In this document: piece by piece, positions 52,619 to 61,548 of the stretch
Layout: each line of letters begins with the position of its first letter
Numbering within the stretch: the first letter of the stretch is position 1
Assembly: GCA_012719445.1 (NCBI GenBank)
Contig: JAAYAH010000015.1
Coordinates: forward strand, 1-64,000
Reading direction: 5' to 3'
Source: Actinomycetales bacterium
GTDB taxonomy: Bacteria; Actinomycetota; Actinomycetes; Actinomycetales; Kineosporiaceae
DNA: 64,000 nucleotides
The notes under the pieces: generated by a model
Databases searched by the model: none
Told to the model about the DNA's origin: nothing
What the model saw: the letters and a program-made list of their open reading frames with translations, nothing else
Translations under genes and position numbers: made by a program

Positions 52619-54298
52619 TCACCGGGCTGACGTCGGAGCGAGGGGCGCGCCGACGCCCGTGAGCGGGACGACCGTCTCCGTGGGATCGGGGTGGAAGCCG
52701 AGCCGGTCCCTCCGGGTGAGGTGGTAGCGGTTCCCCGTGTGCAGTGCGGGCGGGCCGAAGTGCGACACGTGGTTCGGGGTGACGATGACGTTGTCCCGGA
52801 GCACCAGCGCGGAGACCCGCCCCCCGAACAGGGTCTCGCCGGAGACGCTGGTCAGTGTGTTCTCGACGAGGGCGATGTTCCTGGCCGGGATGGTGAACTC
52901 GTCGTCGCGGTGCACCCAGACACCGCCGTGCGCCTCGCTGATGGTGTTCCGCTCGATGACGATGTCGTGGGCGCTGCCGTCCTCGACCACCCCGCCGACC
53001 TCGAGGAAGCCCTGGGTGTTGCGGGAGGTGTTGCCGACCACCCGGAGCCGGTCGCCGTGGTTGAACACCTCGACGAAGCCGCCGTCGTGCCCGAAGTCGT
53101 GGCTCCGGGCGCGGCAGTTCACGCAGGAGCTGTTCCGGATGGTGACGTCGTCCGCCTGGACGTCGAACCCGACGGCGCCCGCGTCGTCCGAGCCGCCCGG
53201 GGTGTTGGTGAACATGTGCAGGTCGTGCGCCCTGGTGCGGGAGACCACGGCTCGGGCGCCCTTGATCGTCACACCGAAGGCCACCCTCTCGATCTCCAGG
53301 CCGTCCACCCTCGCGTCGGTGTCCCTGATCTCGACGCCGGTCCCGGCGGCGTCCCGGACGTGCAGGCCGGTGAGGGTGACCCGGGCCGCGTTGACGACCA
53401 CCACGCCACGCGCCCTGGACACGTCGGTGCCGGTGAGCACCGGGGCCGGGCCGTCGCCGTAGGGCTGGACCGTCGTCCCGGCGGCGGACCTGCGGATCCA
53501 CAGGCCGCCGTCCCAGGAGCACCCGCGCCGGAGGTACACCGAGGCGTTCGCCGGGAGCCGTCGAGCGAGGGCCTGCAGCGACCGCAGTGGGCGACTGGTC
53601 GAACCGTCGTTGACGTCGTGGCCGCCGACACAGTCGACGTACCTCGCCAGCGGGTCGATCTCCTCGCCGACGGACGCCGCCGTCGGGGTGGGGCGCTCGG
53701 CGCCGGTGCCGAGGGACGGGAAGGTCACGTCGACGTCGATCACGCCGGTGGCGTCCGCGAGCGCGGCGATGCCGGCAAGCGCCACGGTCGCCACGAGCGC
53801 GTGACCTGCGGCGGTCGCACCGAGGAGCCGCCTCGCCGTCCGCGGCCGGGCCTGGTGGTCTCGGTGACGTCCGACCCTGACCCCGGCGCGGGGGTCGGCC
53901 TCGGTCGGGCTCTCGGTGGGGCGCCCGGTCCGCTCCCGGACAGAGCGCCCGGTCCGCTCCCGGACGGAGCCCCCGGTCCGCTCCCGGACGGGGGCGTCGG
54001 CCCGCTCCCGGACGGGGGCGTCGGTGCCGGGCCGGTCGGCATCCCCCGCGGTGGGGGCCTCCGGGGTCACGCCGAGGTACACCCCGGCGAACGGGTCCCC
54101 GTTCCAGTCGTCGCCGGGGTCCGCCCAGTCGCCGGGGTCCGTCCGGTCGCCGGGGTCCACGAGGTCACGGGGGTCCACCCGGAGGTCGCCGGGGTCCACG
54201 CGGTCACGGGGGAAGGGACCCGCGATCCGCTCGGGATCGGGATCCTCGGCCCGATGGGCGGCACGTCGCGGCTCCAGGGACGACGACGCTCGGCGCAC
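52619..54298 (-). CDS. Membrane-anchored right-handed beta-helix protein
   Basis: The protein has 559 residues. A long polar N-terminus holds DPGD-type repeats and five RERTG-type repeats, then a helix (about 185-215, LLGATAAGHALVATVALAGI), so the main domain is outside the cell. Residues about 240-540 form a parallel beta-helix of the NosD/pectate-lyase type (LTGLHVRDAAGTGVEIRDTD, DVTIRNSSCVNC, DIVIERNTISEAHGGVWV, IALVENTLTSV). Such domains bind or cleave polysaccharides. GTG 54298 follows GAGGAGAGA. Confidence 0.83.
   Translation of the reverse strand: MRRASSSLEPRRAAHRAEDPDPERIAGPFPRDRVDPGDLRVDPRDLVDPGDRTDPGDWADPGDDWNGDPFAGVYLGVTPEAPTAGDADRPGTDAPVRERADAPVRERTGGSVRERTGRSVRERTGRPTESPTEADPRAGVRVGRHRDHQARPRTARRLLGATAAGHALVATVALAGIAALADATGVIDVDVTFPSLGTGAERPTPTAASVGEEIDPLARYVDCVGGHDVNDGSTSRPLRSLQALARRLPANASVYLRRGCSWDGGLWIRRSAAGTTVQPYGDGPAPVLTGTDVSRARGVVVVNAARVTLTGLHVRDAAGTGVEIRDTDARVDGLEIERVAFGVTIKGARAVVSRTRAHDLHMFTNTPGGSDDAGAVGFDVQADDVTIRNSSCVNCRARSHDFGHDGGFVEVFNHGDRLRVVGNTSRNTQGFLEVGGVVEDGSAHDIVIERNTISEAHGGVWVHRDDEFTIPARNIALVENTLTSVSGETLFGGRVSALVLRDNVIVTPNHVSHFGPPALHTGNRYHLTRRDRLGFHPDPTETVVPLTGVGAPLAPTSAR
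53922..54017 (-). repeat. 24-bp tandem repeats in the beta-helix gene
   Basis: About four to five in-frame units related to cggtccgctcccggac encode RERTG-type octapeptides just before the membrane helix. Boundaries are approximate because the outer units have diverged. Confidence 0.7.
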
Positions 54299-54359
54299 TC
54301 TCTCTCCTCGGGTTCTCCGGTGCGTCGGGGCTCCGACGGTCAGGTGCTGCGGTCGGTGT

Positions 54360-55142
54360 TCAGGCGCTGCGGACGGCGTCGGATCCGGTGGGCAGCACGG
54401 TGGGCAGCACGGTCCGCGGCTCGGTGTCCACCCCGGTGCCCGGCCTGGCCACACCGGTGGCCGCCCCAGCTGCCCCGTCGGTCGTCTTCCGGGCTGCCGC
54501 ACGCTCGGCGTCGCCGTCCATGCCCCGGTACCGGACCTGGGCGAAGCTGCCGGCGCGCGAGACCAGCCGCGCGGGGATGCCCAGGACGACCCCGCGGGGC
54601 GGCACGTCCCGGACGACCACGCTGTTGGCGCCCACCGCGGCGTCCGCCCCGACCGTCAGCCCGCCGGCGACCACGGCTCCCGGGCCGATCCACACCCGGT
54701 CCTCCAGGACCGGGGTCGCCCACCGTGAGGGGTCCTCCTCGGTGGTGCTGTGCCCGAGGGTCACCCCCTGGGAGACGCAGCAGTGCCGGCCGATCCGCAC
54801 CGGGCCGATGACGATGTACCCGCTGTGCGGGATGAGCAGTCCGGGGCCGATGTGCGCGTGGGGGTCGATCTCGATCCCGGTGCGGGTGAGCACCATCCGC
54901 TGGCCGAGTTGGTTGAGGAGCCCGATCGCCGTGCCCAACGCCCTGGGGCGCAGACGGGTGTAGGCGTGGTGGGCGAACCGGTACCCGAGCACCGCCCACA
55001 GGCCGGGGGAGAGGACCAGGGCGCGGACCAGAGCCAGCAGGCCGTGCCTGCCGTCACGCTCCACCTCGAACACGTACCGGTCCACGTCCTGACGAACGGT
55101 GCGCCACAGCCCCGCCCCCTCGCATCCGCACGGTGCCGGCAT
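54360..55142 (-). CDS. Serine-acetyltransferase-like hexapeptide acetyltransferase
   Basis: The protein has 260 residues from ATG 55142, which follows a good AGGAGGGAC. A helical N-terminal half (DVDRYVFEVERDGRHG, LSPGLWAVLGYRFAHHAY) precedes a left-handed beta-helix of hexapeptide repeats: GIEIDPHAHIGPGLLIPHSG, IGRHCCVSQGVTLGHS, VWIGPGAVVAGGLTVGADA, VGANSVVV. The layout is that of CysE-type enzymes, which in polysaccharide loci often acetylate sugars instead of serine. The C-terminal 60 residues are disordered. It lies 61 bases before the beta-helix gene on the same strand. Confidence 0.85.
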   Translation of the reverse strand: MPAPCGCEGAGLWRTVRQDVDRYVFEVERDGRHGLLALVRALVLSPGLWAVLGYRFAHHAYTRLRPRALGTAIGLLNQLGQRMVLTRTGIEIDPHAHIGPGLLIPHSGYIVIGPVRIGRHCCVSQGVTLGHSTTEEDPSRWATPVLEDRVWIGPGAVVAGGLTVGADAAVGANSVVVRDVPPRGVVLGIPARLVSRAGSFAQVRYRGMDGDAERAAARKTTDGAAGAATGVARPGTGVDTEPRTVLPTVLPTGSDAVRSA

Positions 55143-55196
55143 GAGTCCCTCCTGGTGTCGAGCCTGCGTCGACCGCGGCCACCCCGTCCCAAGTTC

Positions 55197-55223
55197 TGCG
55201 TACAGTATCTTCGAGAATACGCA
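55197..55223. promoter_or_regulatory. Inverted repeat upstream of the acetyltransferase gene
   Basis: TGCGTA and TACGCA arms (55197-55202, 55218-55223) enclose a further near-palindrome, GTAT at 55205 with ATAC at 55217. It lies about 55 bases upstream of the minus-strand gene start, a usual operator position. Confidence 0.4.
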
Positions 55224-55643
55224 GTGTGACTGACATGATCGCGATAGGTCGGAAACGATCATGGATGGTCGGATGGGGCCGTGGGGGCGGGGTCCGTCGG
55301 GTGCTCGCCTTCGGCCGACGGGGACTCCGTGCCCCGCCGCCGGTGCCGTGCCCATTGCGGTGCCGAGCCCATCGCGGGTGCCGTGCCTGCCGCGGTGCCG
55401 TGTCCGCCGGGGCCCGCCCGACCCCGGACCGTCGGGCCGGGCAGGCCCCGGGTGGGGGCGCGATCGCACCCACCGAACCGTCGGTCGGGACGGGCGCGGC
55501 CCCACCGCGGACCGGCGACGCCCCCTCGGGAATGACGCACGCGATCCGTTTCCCGTGAATGCGAGAACCGTTGGATTCCCACCGTATCGGCCCGGTCCGT
55601 CACCGTCGCCCGACAGGTCTATACCCGTCCCAAGCCTGGCTAT

Positions 55644-55666
55644 TATGACGAGCGGTGCGCGTCATA
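55644..55666. promoter_or_regulatory. Inverted repeat upstream of the carrier-protein operon
   Basis: TATGACG and CGTCATA arms (55644-55650, 55660-55666) are separated by 9 bases in a locally A/T-richer segment about 120 bases upstream of the carrier gene. Likely a regulator site; identity unknown. Confidence 0.4.
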
Positions 55667-55785
55667 CGTTCGGGGGATGCTCCACGTCTGCGTGGAAAAC
55701 GGGCTCTGGCGTGCACTAGCGTACGTGTCGGTACGTGATGGGAAGTACCGGAGATGACGCTGAATGCAGAACAATTGGGGATGAC

Positions 55786-56055
55786 GTGGAAGCCCGGATC
55801 CGTGCGGAACTCACCCGATTCATCGTCTCGAACTTCCTTTTCGGGGACGCGGCGCGGGTTCCCGGGGACGAGGATTCCCTGGTCGAGGGAGGGGTCATCG
55901 ACTCGACCGGCGTCCTCGAGCTCATCGAGTTCCTCGAGACGACGTTCGGTATCGAGGTCTCGGAGACGGAGACCGTGCCCGCGAATCTCGACAGCATCGC
56001 CAACCTCACCCGGTTCGTCCTCGCCAAGCAGGCCGGCGTCACCGTCGGCGCCTGA
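55786..56055 (+). CDS. Acyl carrier protein
   Basis: The protein has 89 residues from GTG 55786, which has GGGG 5 bases upstream; in-frame starts at 55735/55738 would add 16-17 residues. The four-helix carrier layout is plain: EARIRAELTRFIVSNFL, then GGVIDSTGVLELIEFLETTF with the phosphopantetheine serine Ser40 in DST, and NLTRFVLAKQ. It is acidic and soluble. AcpS encoded nearby would load it and the ligase 50 bases downstream would acylate it. Confidence 0.88.
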   Translation: MEARIRAELTRFIVSNFLFGDAARVPGDEDSLVEGGVIDSTGVLELIEFLETTFGIEVSETETVPANLDSIANLTRFVLAKQAGVTVGA

Positions 56056-56105
56056 CCGCGCAGCGGCGTCCGGTTCGCCGTCCGTCTCGTCCCGGGGGGG
56101 GTCCC

Positions 56106-57830
56106 ATGCGTGAGGCCGTGACGGCCACCAGTCCCACCACGATGTGCTGCACCAGCGACTACCTGCTCGCCGCGGGGGCGCCGGACGACATTGCGGTGGT
56201 CGACGGCGGCAGCCGCCACACCTACGCGGAGCTGCGCTTCGCCGCGGCGCGTCTCGCCGGTGAGCTCTCCGCCCTCGCCCTGCCGGCCGGCTCCCGGGTG
56301 GGGATCCTCGGCCCGAACTCCCTCTTCTGGATCGCGGGCTACCTCGCCGTGCTGAGGCTCGGTCACGTCGCCGTCCCGTTCCCGGACCGGCTCCCCGCCG
56401 ACGACCTGCGCCGCAACGCCGAGCTCGTTGGCTGCCGGGCCGTCCTCGCCGACCGGCGGTCCCTGCGCCGGTATCCCACCGCAGCTCTCGGCCCCGGGAC
56501 GGCGATCGTCACCGACGAGGCGCTGGTGCGGGACGGCGGAACCTGCCGGCCCGAGGGGACGGTCGTCGACCCCGACGCCGACGCGGTGCTCCTGTTCACT
56601 TCGGGCACCACGTCCCGGCCCAAGGCCGTGCGGATCACGCACCGGAACATCCGGGCCAACACCGAGGCCATCGTCGAGTACCTCGGGCTCCGTCCCGACG
56701 ACCGGGTGCTGGTGATCCTGCCCTTCTCCTACTGCTTCGGCGCGTCGCTGCTGCACACCCACCTCCGGGTGGGGGCCCGGGTCGTCCTGTGCAACTCCTT
56801 CGTCTTCCCGGAGACCGCCGTCGAGCTGATGGACCGGGAGGAGTGCACGGTCTTCGCCGGCGTCCCCTCCTCGTTCCAGCTGCTGCTGCGGGCCGGCAGC
56901 TTCGCCTCCCGGGAGCTGCCGTCGCTGCGGATCGTCCAGCAGGCCGGTGGACGGCTCCCCGAGCCGCTCATCGACGAGCTCGTCGCGGCGAAACCCCGGG
57001 CGGAGCTCTTCGTCATGTACGGCCAGACCGAGGCCACCGCGCGGCTCTCCTACCTGCCGCCGCGCCTGCTCGCCGAGAAGAAGGGCTCGATCGGCAGGGG
57101 GATCCCCGGGGTCGAGCTGCTCGTCCTCGACGAGCAGGGCCGGCGGGTGCGACCGGGGGAGCAGGGCGAGATCTACGCGCGGGGCGCCAGCATCTCCCCC
57201 GGGTATCTCGGGGACCCCGACGGATCGGCGTCGAAGCTCACCCCGCACGGTCTGCGCACGGGCGATCTCGGCACCGTCGACGAGGACGGGTACGTCTACG
57301 TCACCGGCCGCAGGGACGACTTCGTCAAGTCCTGGGGATTCCGGGTCTCGTGCCCCGAGGTCGAGGCCTGCGTGCAGGGCCTGGACGGCGTCACCGCGGT
57401 GGCCGCGGTCGGGGTTCCCGACGATGCGGCGGGCGAGGCTCTCGTCCTCGTCGTCGTCCCGCGTCCGGGGACGGTGCTCCTGCCCGGGACGGTCGTCGCG
57501 CACTGCGCCGGCCGGTTGCCGAAGCACATGGTGCCGCGGGCGGTGCGCATCGTCGACGCGCTGCCGCTCACCCCGTCCGGGAAGGTGTCCCGTCCTGCGC
57601 TCCGGGAGCTGGTCCGCTCCGGTGACGAGGCGACGGGGGACCCGCAGCCGCGGCGGCATCGGCCGGGCCCGGTCGGCCGTCAGACCCCACCCGTCCACCA
57701 GGACCAGCCCGCCCGTCGGGAACCACCCGGTCGTCAGGACCAGTCCCGCCCCCGGGTCCGCTCACTGCAGGACCCCGTCCGTCTGGAGGAGACGTCGGAA
57801 CATGACCACCCGATCCCGTCACCGCGGTAG
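56106..57830 (+). CDS. AMP-dependent acyl (or aminoacyl) ligase
   Basis: The protein has 574 residues of the ANL superfamily. Phosphate-binding FTSGTTSRPK (Thr165-Lys173), YGQTEA near 304, hinge TGDLGTVDEDGYVYVTGR and C-terminal catalytic Lys493 in TPSGKVSR are all present. It adenylates an acid and passes it to a thiol, most likely the neighbouring carrier protein. The last 70 residues are Pro/Arg/Gln repeats. Its end overlaps the lipoprotein gene by 29 bases. Substrate unknown. Confidence 0.88.
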   Translation: MREAVTATSPTTMCCTSDYLLAAGAPDDIAVVDGGSRHTYAELRFAAARLAGELSALALPAGSRVGILGPNSLFWIAGYLAVLRLGHVAVPFPDRLPADDLRRNAELVGCRAVLADRRSLRRYPTAALGPGTAIVTDEALVRDGGTCRPEGTVVDPDADAVLLFTSGTTSRPKAVRITHRNIRANTEAIVEYLGLRPDDRVLVILPFSYCFGASLLHTHLRVGARVVLCNSFVFPETAVELMDREECTVFAGVPSSFQLLLRAGSFASRELPSLRIVQQAGGRLPEPLIDELVAAKPRAELFVMYGQTEATARLSYLPPRLLAEKKGSIGRGIPGVELLVLDEQGRRVRPGEQGEIYARGASISPGYLGDPDGSASKLTPHGLRTGDLGTVDEDGYVYVTGRRDDFVKSWGFRVSCPEVEACVQGLDGVTAVAAVGVPDDAAGEALVLVVVPRPGTVLLPGTVVAHCAGRLPKHMVPRAVRIVDALPLTPSGKVSRPALRELVRSGDEATGDPQPRRHRPGPVGRQTPPVHQDQPARREPPGRQDQSRPRVRSLQDPVRLEETSEHDHPIPSPR

Positions 57831-58716
57831 GCACCCCCTGCGCGCGATGACCGCATTCGCGATCATGACCGCTGCTCTCGGGGCAGTGGCGTCCTGCGGC
57901 AGCGAGGAGCAGCCCGTGACCCGACAGAGCACCCCGTCGGCCTCCCCGACGGCGACCGCCTCCCCGACGACGAGCCCGGAGGACACCGGTCGGGTCGGCG
58001 ACGACGTGACGGAGGCCGACCTGAGGAAGGTCGCCGCGACCCGGGTGTTCTTCGGCCACCAGTCGGTCGGTCAGAACGTGCTCGACGGGATCCCGGAGGT
58101 GTTCACCGCGAAGGGCGTTCCGGTGCCGCCCGTCGAGCAGGACACCAGCGAGCCCGGTCCGGACGGGGGGTTCGTCTCCCACTCCTTCATCGGTCAGAAC
58201 GAGGACCCGGTCTCGAAGATCCAGGCGTTCGACGCCGCCGTGCGCGCGGGTCTCGGCAAGAAGATCGACGTCGCCATGATGAAGTTCTGCTACGTCGACG
58301 TCGTCGGCGGGACGGACGTCGACGCCCTGTTCACGGCCTACAGCGACACCATGGACGCCCTGGGCCGGGACTTCCCCGAGGTGACCTTCGTCGCCGTGAC
58401 CGTCCCGCTGACCACCCAGCCCGGCCTGTTGAAGAAGATCAGGACGGGGGGCAGCGGCGGCCGGGACGAGAACGTGGCCAGGCAGCGGCTCAACGAGCTC
58501 ATCCGGCAGCGGTACACCGGACGGCAGCTCTTCGACCTCGCCGCCGTCGAGTCCACGACGGCGGAGGGTGTCCGGGTGGCCGGGGCGTACAAGGGCCAGG
58601 AGTACTACGCGTTGCACGAGGGCTTCGCCTCCGACAACGGGCACCTCAACGCCGACGGGTCGCGCAGGGCGGCGACCGAGTGGCTGCGGGTCGTCGCGCT
58701 GGCGTCCCAGAAGTGA
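57802..58716 (+). CDS. SGNH-hydrolase-like lipoprotein
   Basis: The protein has 304 residues. A lipobox (GAVASC, cysteine near residue 33) and a Ser/Thr/Pro linker show a membrane-attached extracytoplasmic protein. FFGHQSVGQNV carries a GHQS motif with Ser88 where SGNH esterases have their nucleophile, and DNGHLNADG gives His281 at the C-terminal block. VAMMKFCYVD and FVAVTVPLTT fit the core strands. It could remove or transfer acyl groups on the secreted product. The assignment rests on motifs only. Confidence 0.72.
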   Translation: MTTRSRHRGRHPLRAMTAFAIMTAALGAVASCGSEEQPVTRQSTPSASPTATASPTTSPEDTGRVGDDVTEADLRKVAATRVFFGHQSVGQNVLDGIPEVFTAKGVPVPPVEQDTSEPGPDGGFVSHSFIGQNEDPVSKIQAFDAAVRAGLGKKIDVAMMKFCYVDVVGGTDVDALFTAYSDTMDALGRDFPEVTFVAVTVPLTTQPGLLKKIRTGGSGGRDENVARQRLNELIRQRYTGRQLFDLAAVESTTAEGVRVAGAYKGQEYYALHEGFASDNGHLNADGSRRAATEWLRVVALASQK

Positions 58717-58738
58717 CCACGTCGCGGACCCGGCACCG

Positions 58739-59185
58739 GTGAGCACCGGACCCGACGGCACAGAACCCGGTCGCACAGAACTCAACGGTGCGGGATCCGG
58801 CCGGACGGGACTCGGCACGGACATCGTCTCCGTCGCCCGGTTCACCCGGCTGGCGCGCACCGGCGGTCCGGCCTTCCTGGAACGGTGGTTCACCCCCGCG
58901 GAGATCGACTACTGCTCCGGGAAGGCCGAGCCCGGCCGTCACCTCGCCGCCCGGTTCGCCGCCAAGGAGGCGGTCGTCAAGGCACTGCCGGGGCCGTGGG
59001 ACGGCCCGCTGCCGTGGCGCCGCATCGAGATCGTCAACGACGCGCGAGGAGCGCCCTCGGTCCGCCTCGACGGGGCCGTCCGGGAGGCGGCGCGACGCGC
59101 GGGAGTCAGGGAGGTCCAGGTGTCGTTGTCCCACTGCGACGAGTACGCCACCGCCGTCGCGCTGTGCACGGCCGGGGAGGCGTGA
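58739..59185 (+). CDS. acpS: Holo-acyl-carrier-protein synthase
   Basis: The protein has 148 residues. A 25-residue Gly/Thr/Glu tail precedes GLGTDIVSVARF, and RFAAKEAVVKAL is the catalytic metal-binding motif of AcpS; VSLSHCDEYATAVAL closes the fold. It transfers 4-prime-phosphopantetheine from CoA to the serine of carrier proteins, most likely the one at 55786. GTG 58739 lies 22 bases after the lipoprotein gene. A second AcpS outside the primary fatty-acid locus would suit a dedicated pathway. Confidence 0.92.
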   Translation: MSTGPDGTEPGRTELNGAGSGRTGLGTDIVSVARFTRLARTGGPAFLERWFTPAEIDYCSGKAEPGRHLAARFAAKEAVVKALPGPWDGPLPWRRIEIVNDARGAPSVRLDGAVREAARRAGVREVQVSLSHCDEYATAVALCTAGEA

Positions 59186-59188
59186 CCG

Positions 59189-59413
59189 GTGGTGCCCGAC
59201 CGCGTCACCTCCCGCCGGGTCACCCGGCTGCTCCGTGACCACGCGGCCGCGCGGCGTCCAGGCACCGACCCGGTCCTGGAGTCGATCGCGACCGCCGTCC
59301 TCGTCGAGGAGGTCTTCGACATCACCCTCACCGACGACGAGATCGACCCGGTGCTGCTCGACGACCCGGCGGCGGTCACCGCGCTCGTCCGCAGGCACGG
59401 AGGGACGCCCTGA
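59189..59413 (+). CDS. Carrier-protein-like small protein lacking the modification serine
   Basis: The protein has 74 residues and is helical and acidic: RVTRLLRDHAAARRPG, LESIATAVLVEEVFDITLTD, DDPAAVTALVRRH. Size and helix pattern follow an acyl carrier protein, with VEEVFDITL where carriers have EEEFGIEI, but the DSL position reads DPVLE, so no serine is available for phosphopantetheine. It starts 3 bases after acpS and overlaps the asparagine synthase start (TGATG). It may bind the amidotransferase or carrier as a structural partner. Confidence 0.68.
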   Translation: MVPDRVTSRRVTRLLRDHAAARRPGTDPVLESIATAVLVEEVFDITLTDDEIDPVLLDDPAAVTALVRRHGGTP

Positions 59414-61491
59414 TGTGCGGCATCTGCGGGATCGTCAGCTACCGCACCACCCCGGCGCTCGACCTGCTGCGGAGGATGACCGGCCGGCTCGTCCACCGCG
59501 GCCCGGACGGGAACGGCTACTACCGCGACCGCCGGGCCGCCCTCGGGCACACCCGGCTGGCGGTCGTCGACACGGTCGGCGGCGCGCAGCCGCTGTGCAA
59601 CGAGGACGGCACGGTCTGGGTGACCTTCAACGGGGAGGTCTTCAACCACGTCGAGCTCGGCGTCGAGCTGCGGAGGCTGGGGCACCGGTTCCGGACGGCG
59701 AGCGACACCGAGGTGATCGTGCACGCCTGGGAGGAGTGGGGCGAGGAGTGCTTCTCCCGGTTCAACGGGCAGTGGGCGCTGGCGATCTGGGACCGACGCG
59801 AGGAGCGGCTGGTCCTGTCCCGGGACCGGCTGGGCGTGCGGCCGCTGTACTACGCCCGTACCGCGCAGGGGCTGGTCTTCGCCTCCGAGGTCAAAGCGCT
59901 GTTCGCCGACCCGGCGGTGCCCCGCGAGCTCGACCCGGTGGGCCTGGACCAGACGTTCACCTACTGGTCGACCGTCGCGCCGCGCACGGTGTTCCGGGGC
60001 GTCGAGCAGCTCGAGCCCGGCCACCTCGCGGTCCTCGACCGGGACGGCCTGCGGCGGAGGGCCTACTGGCGGCCGTCGTTCCCGGCCAGGGGACAGGAGC
60101 CCCACCGCGACACTCGGGAGAACGCGGAGGCGCTGCGCGAGCGGCTGGTCGAGGCGGTCCGGCTGCGCTTCCTGCGCAGTGACGTCCCGGTGGGGGCGTA
60201 CCTGTCCGGCGGGATCGACTCGGCCGTCACGACCGCGGTGATCTCCCGCCACACCGACGTGCCGCTGCACACGTTCTCGTTGCGGTTCGCCGACGCGGAG
60301 TTCGACGAGGGCCGGTACCAGCGGAGCATGGCCGAGCGGCTGGGCACCCGGCACGAGGACGTCGTGGTCAGCGCCTCGGACATCGCGGAGGTCTTCCCCG
60401 AGGTGATCCGGCACACCGAGACGCCGGTGCTCCGGGCCGCCCCGGCGCCCATGTTCCTGCTGTCCCGGCTGGTGCGGGACAGCGGCTACAAGGTGGTGGT
60501 GACCGGGGAGGGGGCCGACGAGGTCCTGGCCGGGTACGACCTCTTCCGGGAGGCCCGGGTCCGGCTGTTCTGGTCCCGCGACCCCGGTTCCGCCACCCGG
60601 GCGCGGGCCGCCGAACTGCTCTACCCGTGGATGGCCCGCTCGCCCGGACGGATGCCCGCCTTCGCCCGCACCTTCTTCGGCCGCAACCTCGACCCCGACG
60701 ACCCGGCCCTGTCGCACCGGCCGCGCTGGGACTCGACATCGATGATCAAGAGGATGCTGTCGGCGGACCTGGCGGCCCGGCTGCACCGGTCCCAGCCGGA
60801 CGGTGTCGTCGCCGCGATGCCGCCGGCCAGCGGTGGCTGGGACCCGCTGAGCCGGGCGCAGTGGCTGGAGCTGACCACGCTGCTGCCCGGCTACCTCCTC
60901 TCCTCGCAGGGCGACCGGATGCTCATGGCCAACTCCGTCGAGGGCCGGTTCCCCTTCCTCGACCCTGACGTCGTGGACTTCGCCGCCGCACTGCCCGCCC
61001 AGGACAAGCTGTTCGGCCTGGAGGAGAAGTACCTGCTCAAGCGGGCCTTCGCCGACCTCGTCCCGGCGTCGATCCGGCACCGCCCCAAGCAGCCGTACCG
61101 GGCTCCCGACGCCGCGAGCTTCTTCACCGGCGAGAGGGCCGACTGGCTCGGCGAGGTCACCTCCCCGCGGGCACTGGCCGCGGCCGGGGTGTTCGACCCG
61201 GCACCGGTTGCCGGCCTGCTGGCCAAGTGCGAGCGCACCCGGGGCCGCGGCACCGGCAACAGCGACAACATGCGTCTCCTCGCGGTGATCTCGACGCAAC
61301 TGGTGCACCGGCTGTTCGTCGCGGGTGACGCCGCCGCCTTCGACCGGGTGCTGCCGGAGCCCGGCGTGGCCGTCGACCTCGTCGCCGAGGGGACGGCCGA
61401 CCGCACCGTCGACCTGGCGGCCCGGGACGCCGCCGGCTCACCGCTCGATCCGGCGGCACGCGACGTCGCCGATCTCCACCCGACCCGGTGA
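59413..61491 (+). CDS. asnB: Glutamine-hydrolysing asparagine synthase-like amidotransferase
   Basis: The protein has 692 residues. The glutaminase domain begins MCGICGIVSY (catalytic Cys2) with LVHRGPDGNG and FNGEVFNH; the synthetase domain has the ATP loop SGGIDSA at Ser265 and VTGEGADEVLAGY. C-terminal NSVEGRFPFLD and KQPYRAPD are also typical. It is longer than usual by a 60-residue Asp/Ala/Arg tail. In polysaccharide and carrier-protein loci such enzymes amidate carboxyl groups other than aspartate, which may be the case here. Confidence 0.9.
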   Translation: MCGICGIVSYRTTPALDLLRRMTGRLVHRGPDGNGYYRDRRAALGHTRLAVVDTVGGAQPLCNEDGTVWVTFNGEVFNHVELGVELRRLGHRFRTASDTEVIVHAWEEWGEECFSRFNGQWALAIWDRREERLVLSRDRLGVRPLYYARTAQGLVFASEVKALFADPAVPRELDPVGLDQTFTYWSTVAPRTVFRGVEQLEPGHLAVLDRDGLRRRAYWRPSFPARGQEPHRDTRENAEALRERLVEAVRLRFLRSDVPVGAYLSGGIDSAVTTAVISRHTDVPLHTFSLRFADAEFDEGRYQRSMAERLGTRHEDVVVSASDIAEVFPEVIRHTETPVLRAAPAPMFLLSRLVRDSGYKVVVTGEGADEVLAGYDLFREARVRLFWSRDPGSATRARAAELLYPWMARSPGRMPAFARTFFGRNLDPDDPALSHRPRWDSTSMIKRMLSADLAARLHRSQPDGVVAAMPPASGGWDPLSRAQWLELTTLLPGYLLSSQGDRMLMANSVEGRFPFLDPDVVDFAAALPAQDKLFGLEEKYLLKRAFADLVPASIRHRPKQPYRAPDAASFFTGERADWLGEVTSPRALAAAGVFDPAPVAGLLAKCERTRGRGTGNSDNMRLLAVISTQLVHRLFVAGDAAAFDRVLPEPGVAVDLVAEGTADRTVDLAARDAAGSPLDPAARDVADLHPTR

Positions 61492-61548
61492 CCGGCCGCG
61501 GTCGTTCCTGTCCGCAGCCGATCTCGTTACTGACGATGGGAGCTCCTC

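Larger units (their letters stand above)
55143..55785. other. Divergent intergenic region with two inverted repeats
   Basis: This 643-base gap lies between the acetyltransferase (minus) and carrier-protein (plus) genes. It contains two dyads listed separately and, close to the carrier gene, a run of GTAC-containing words (55723-55752). The middle (55260-55560) is very GC-rich and shows no gene. Confidence 0.45.
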
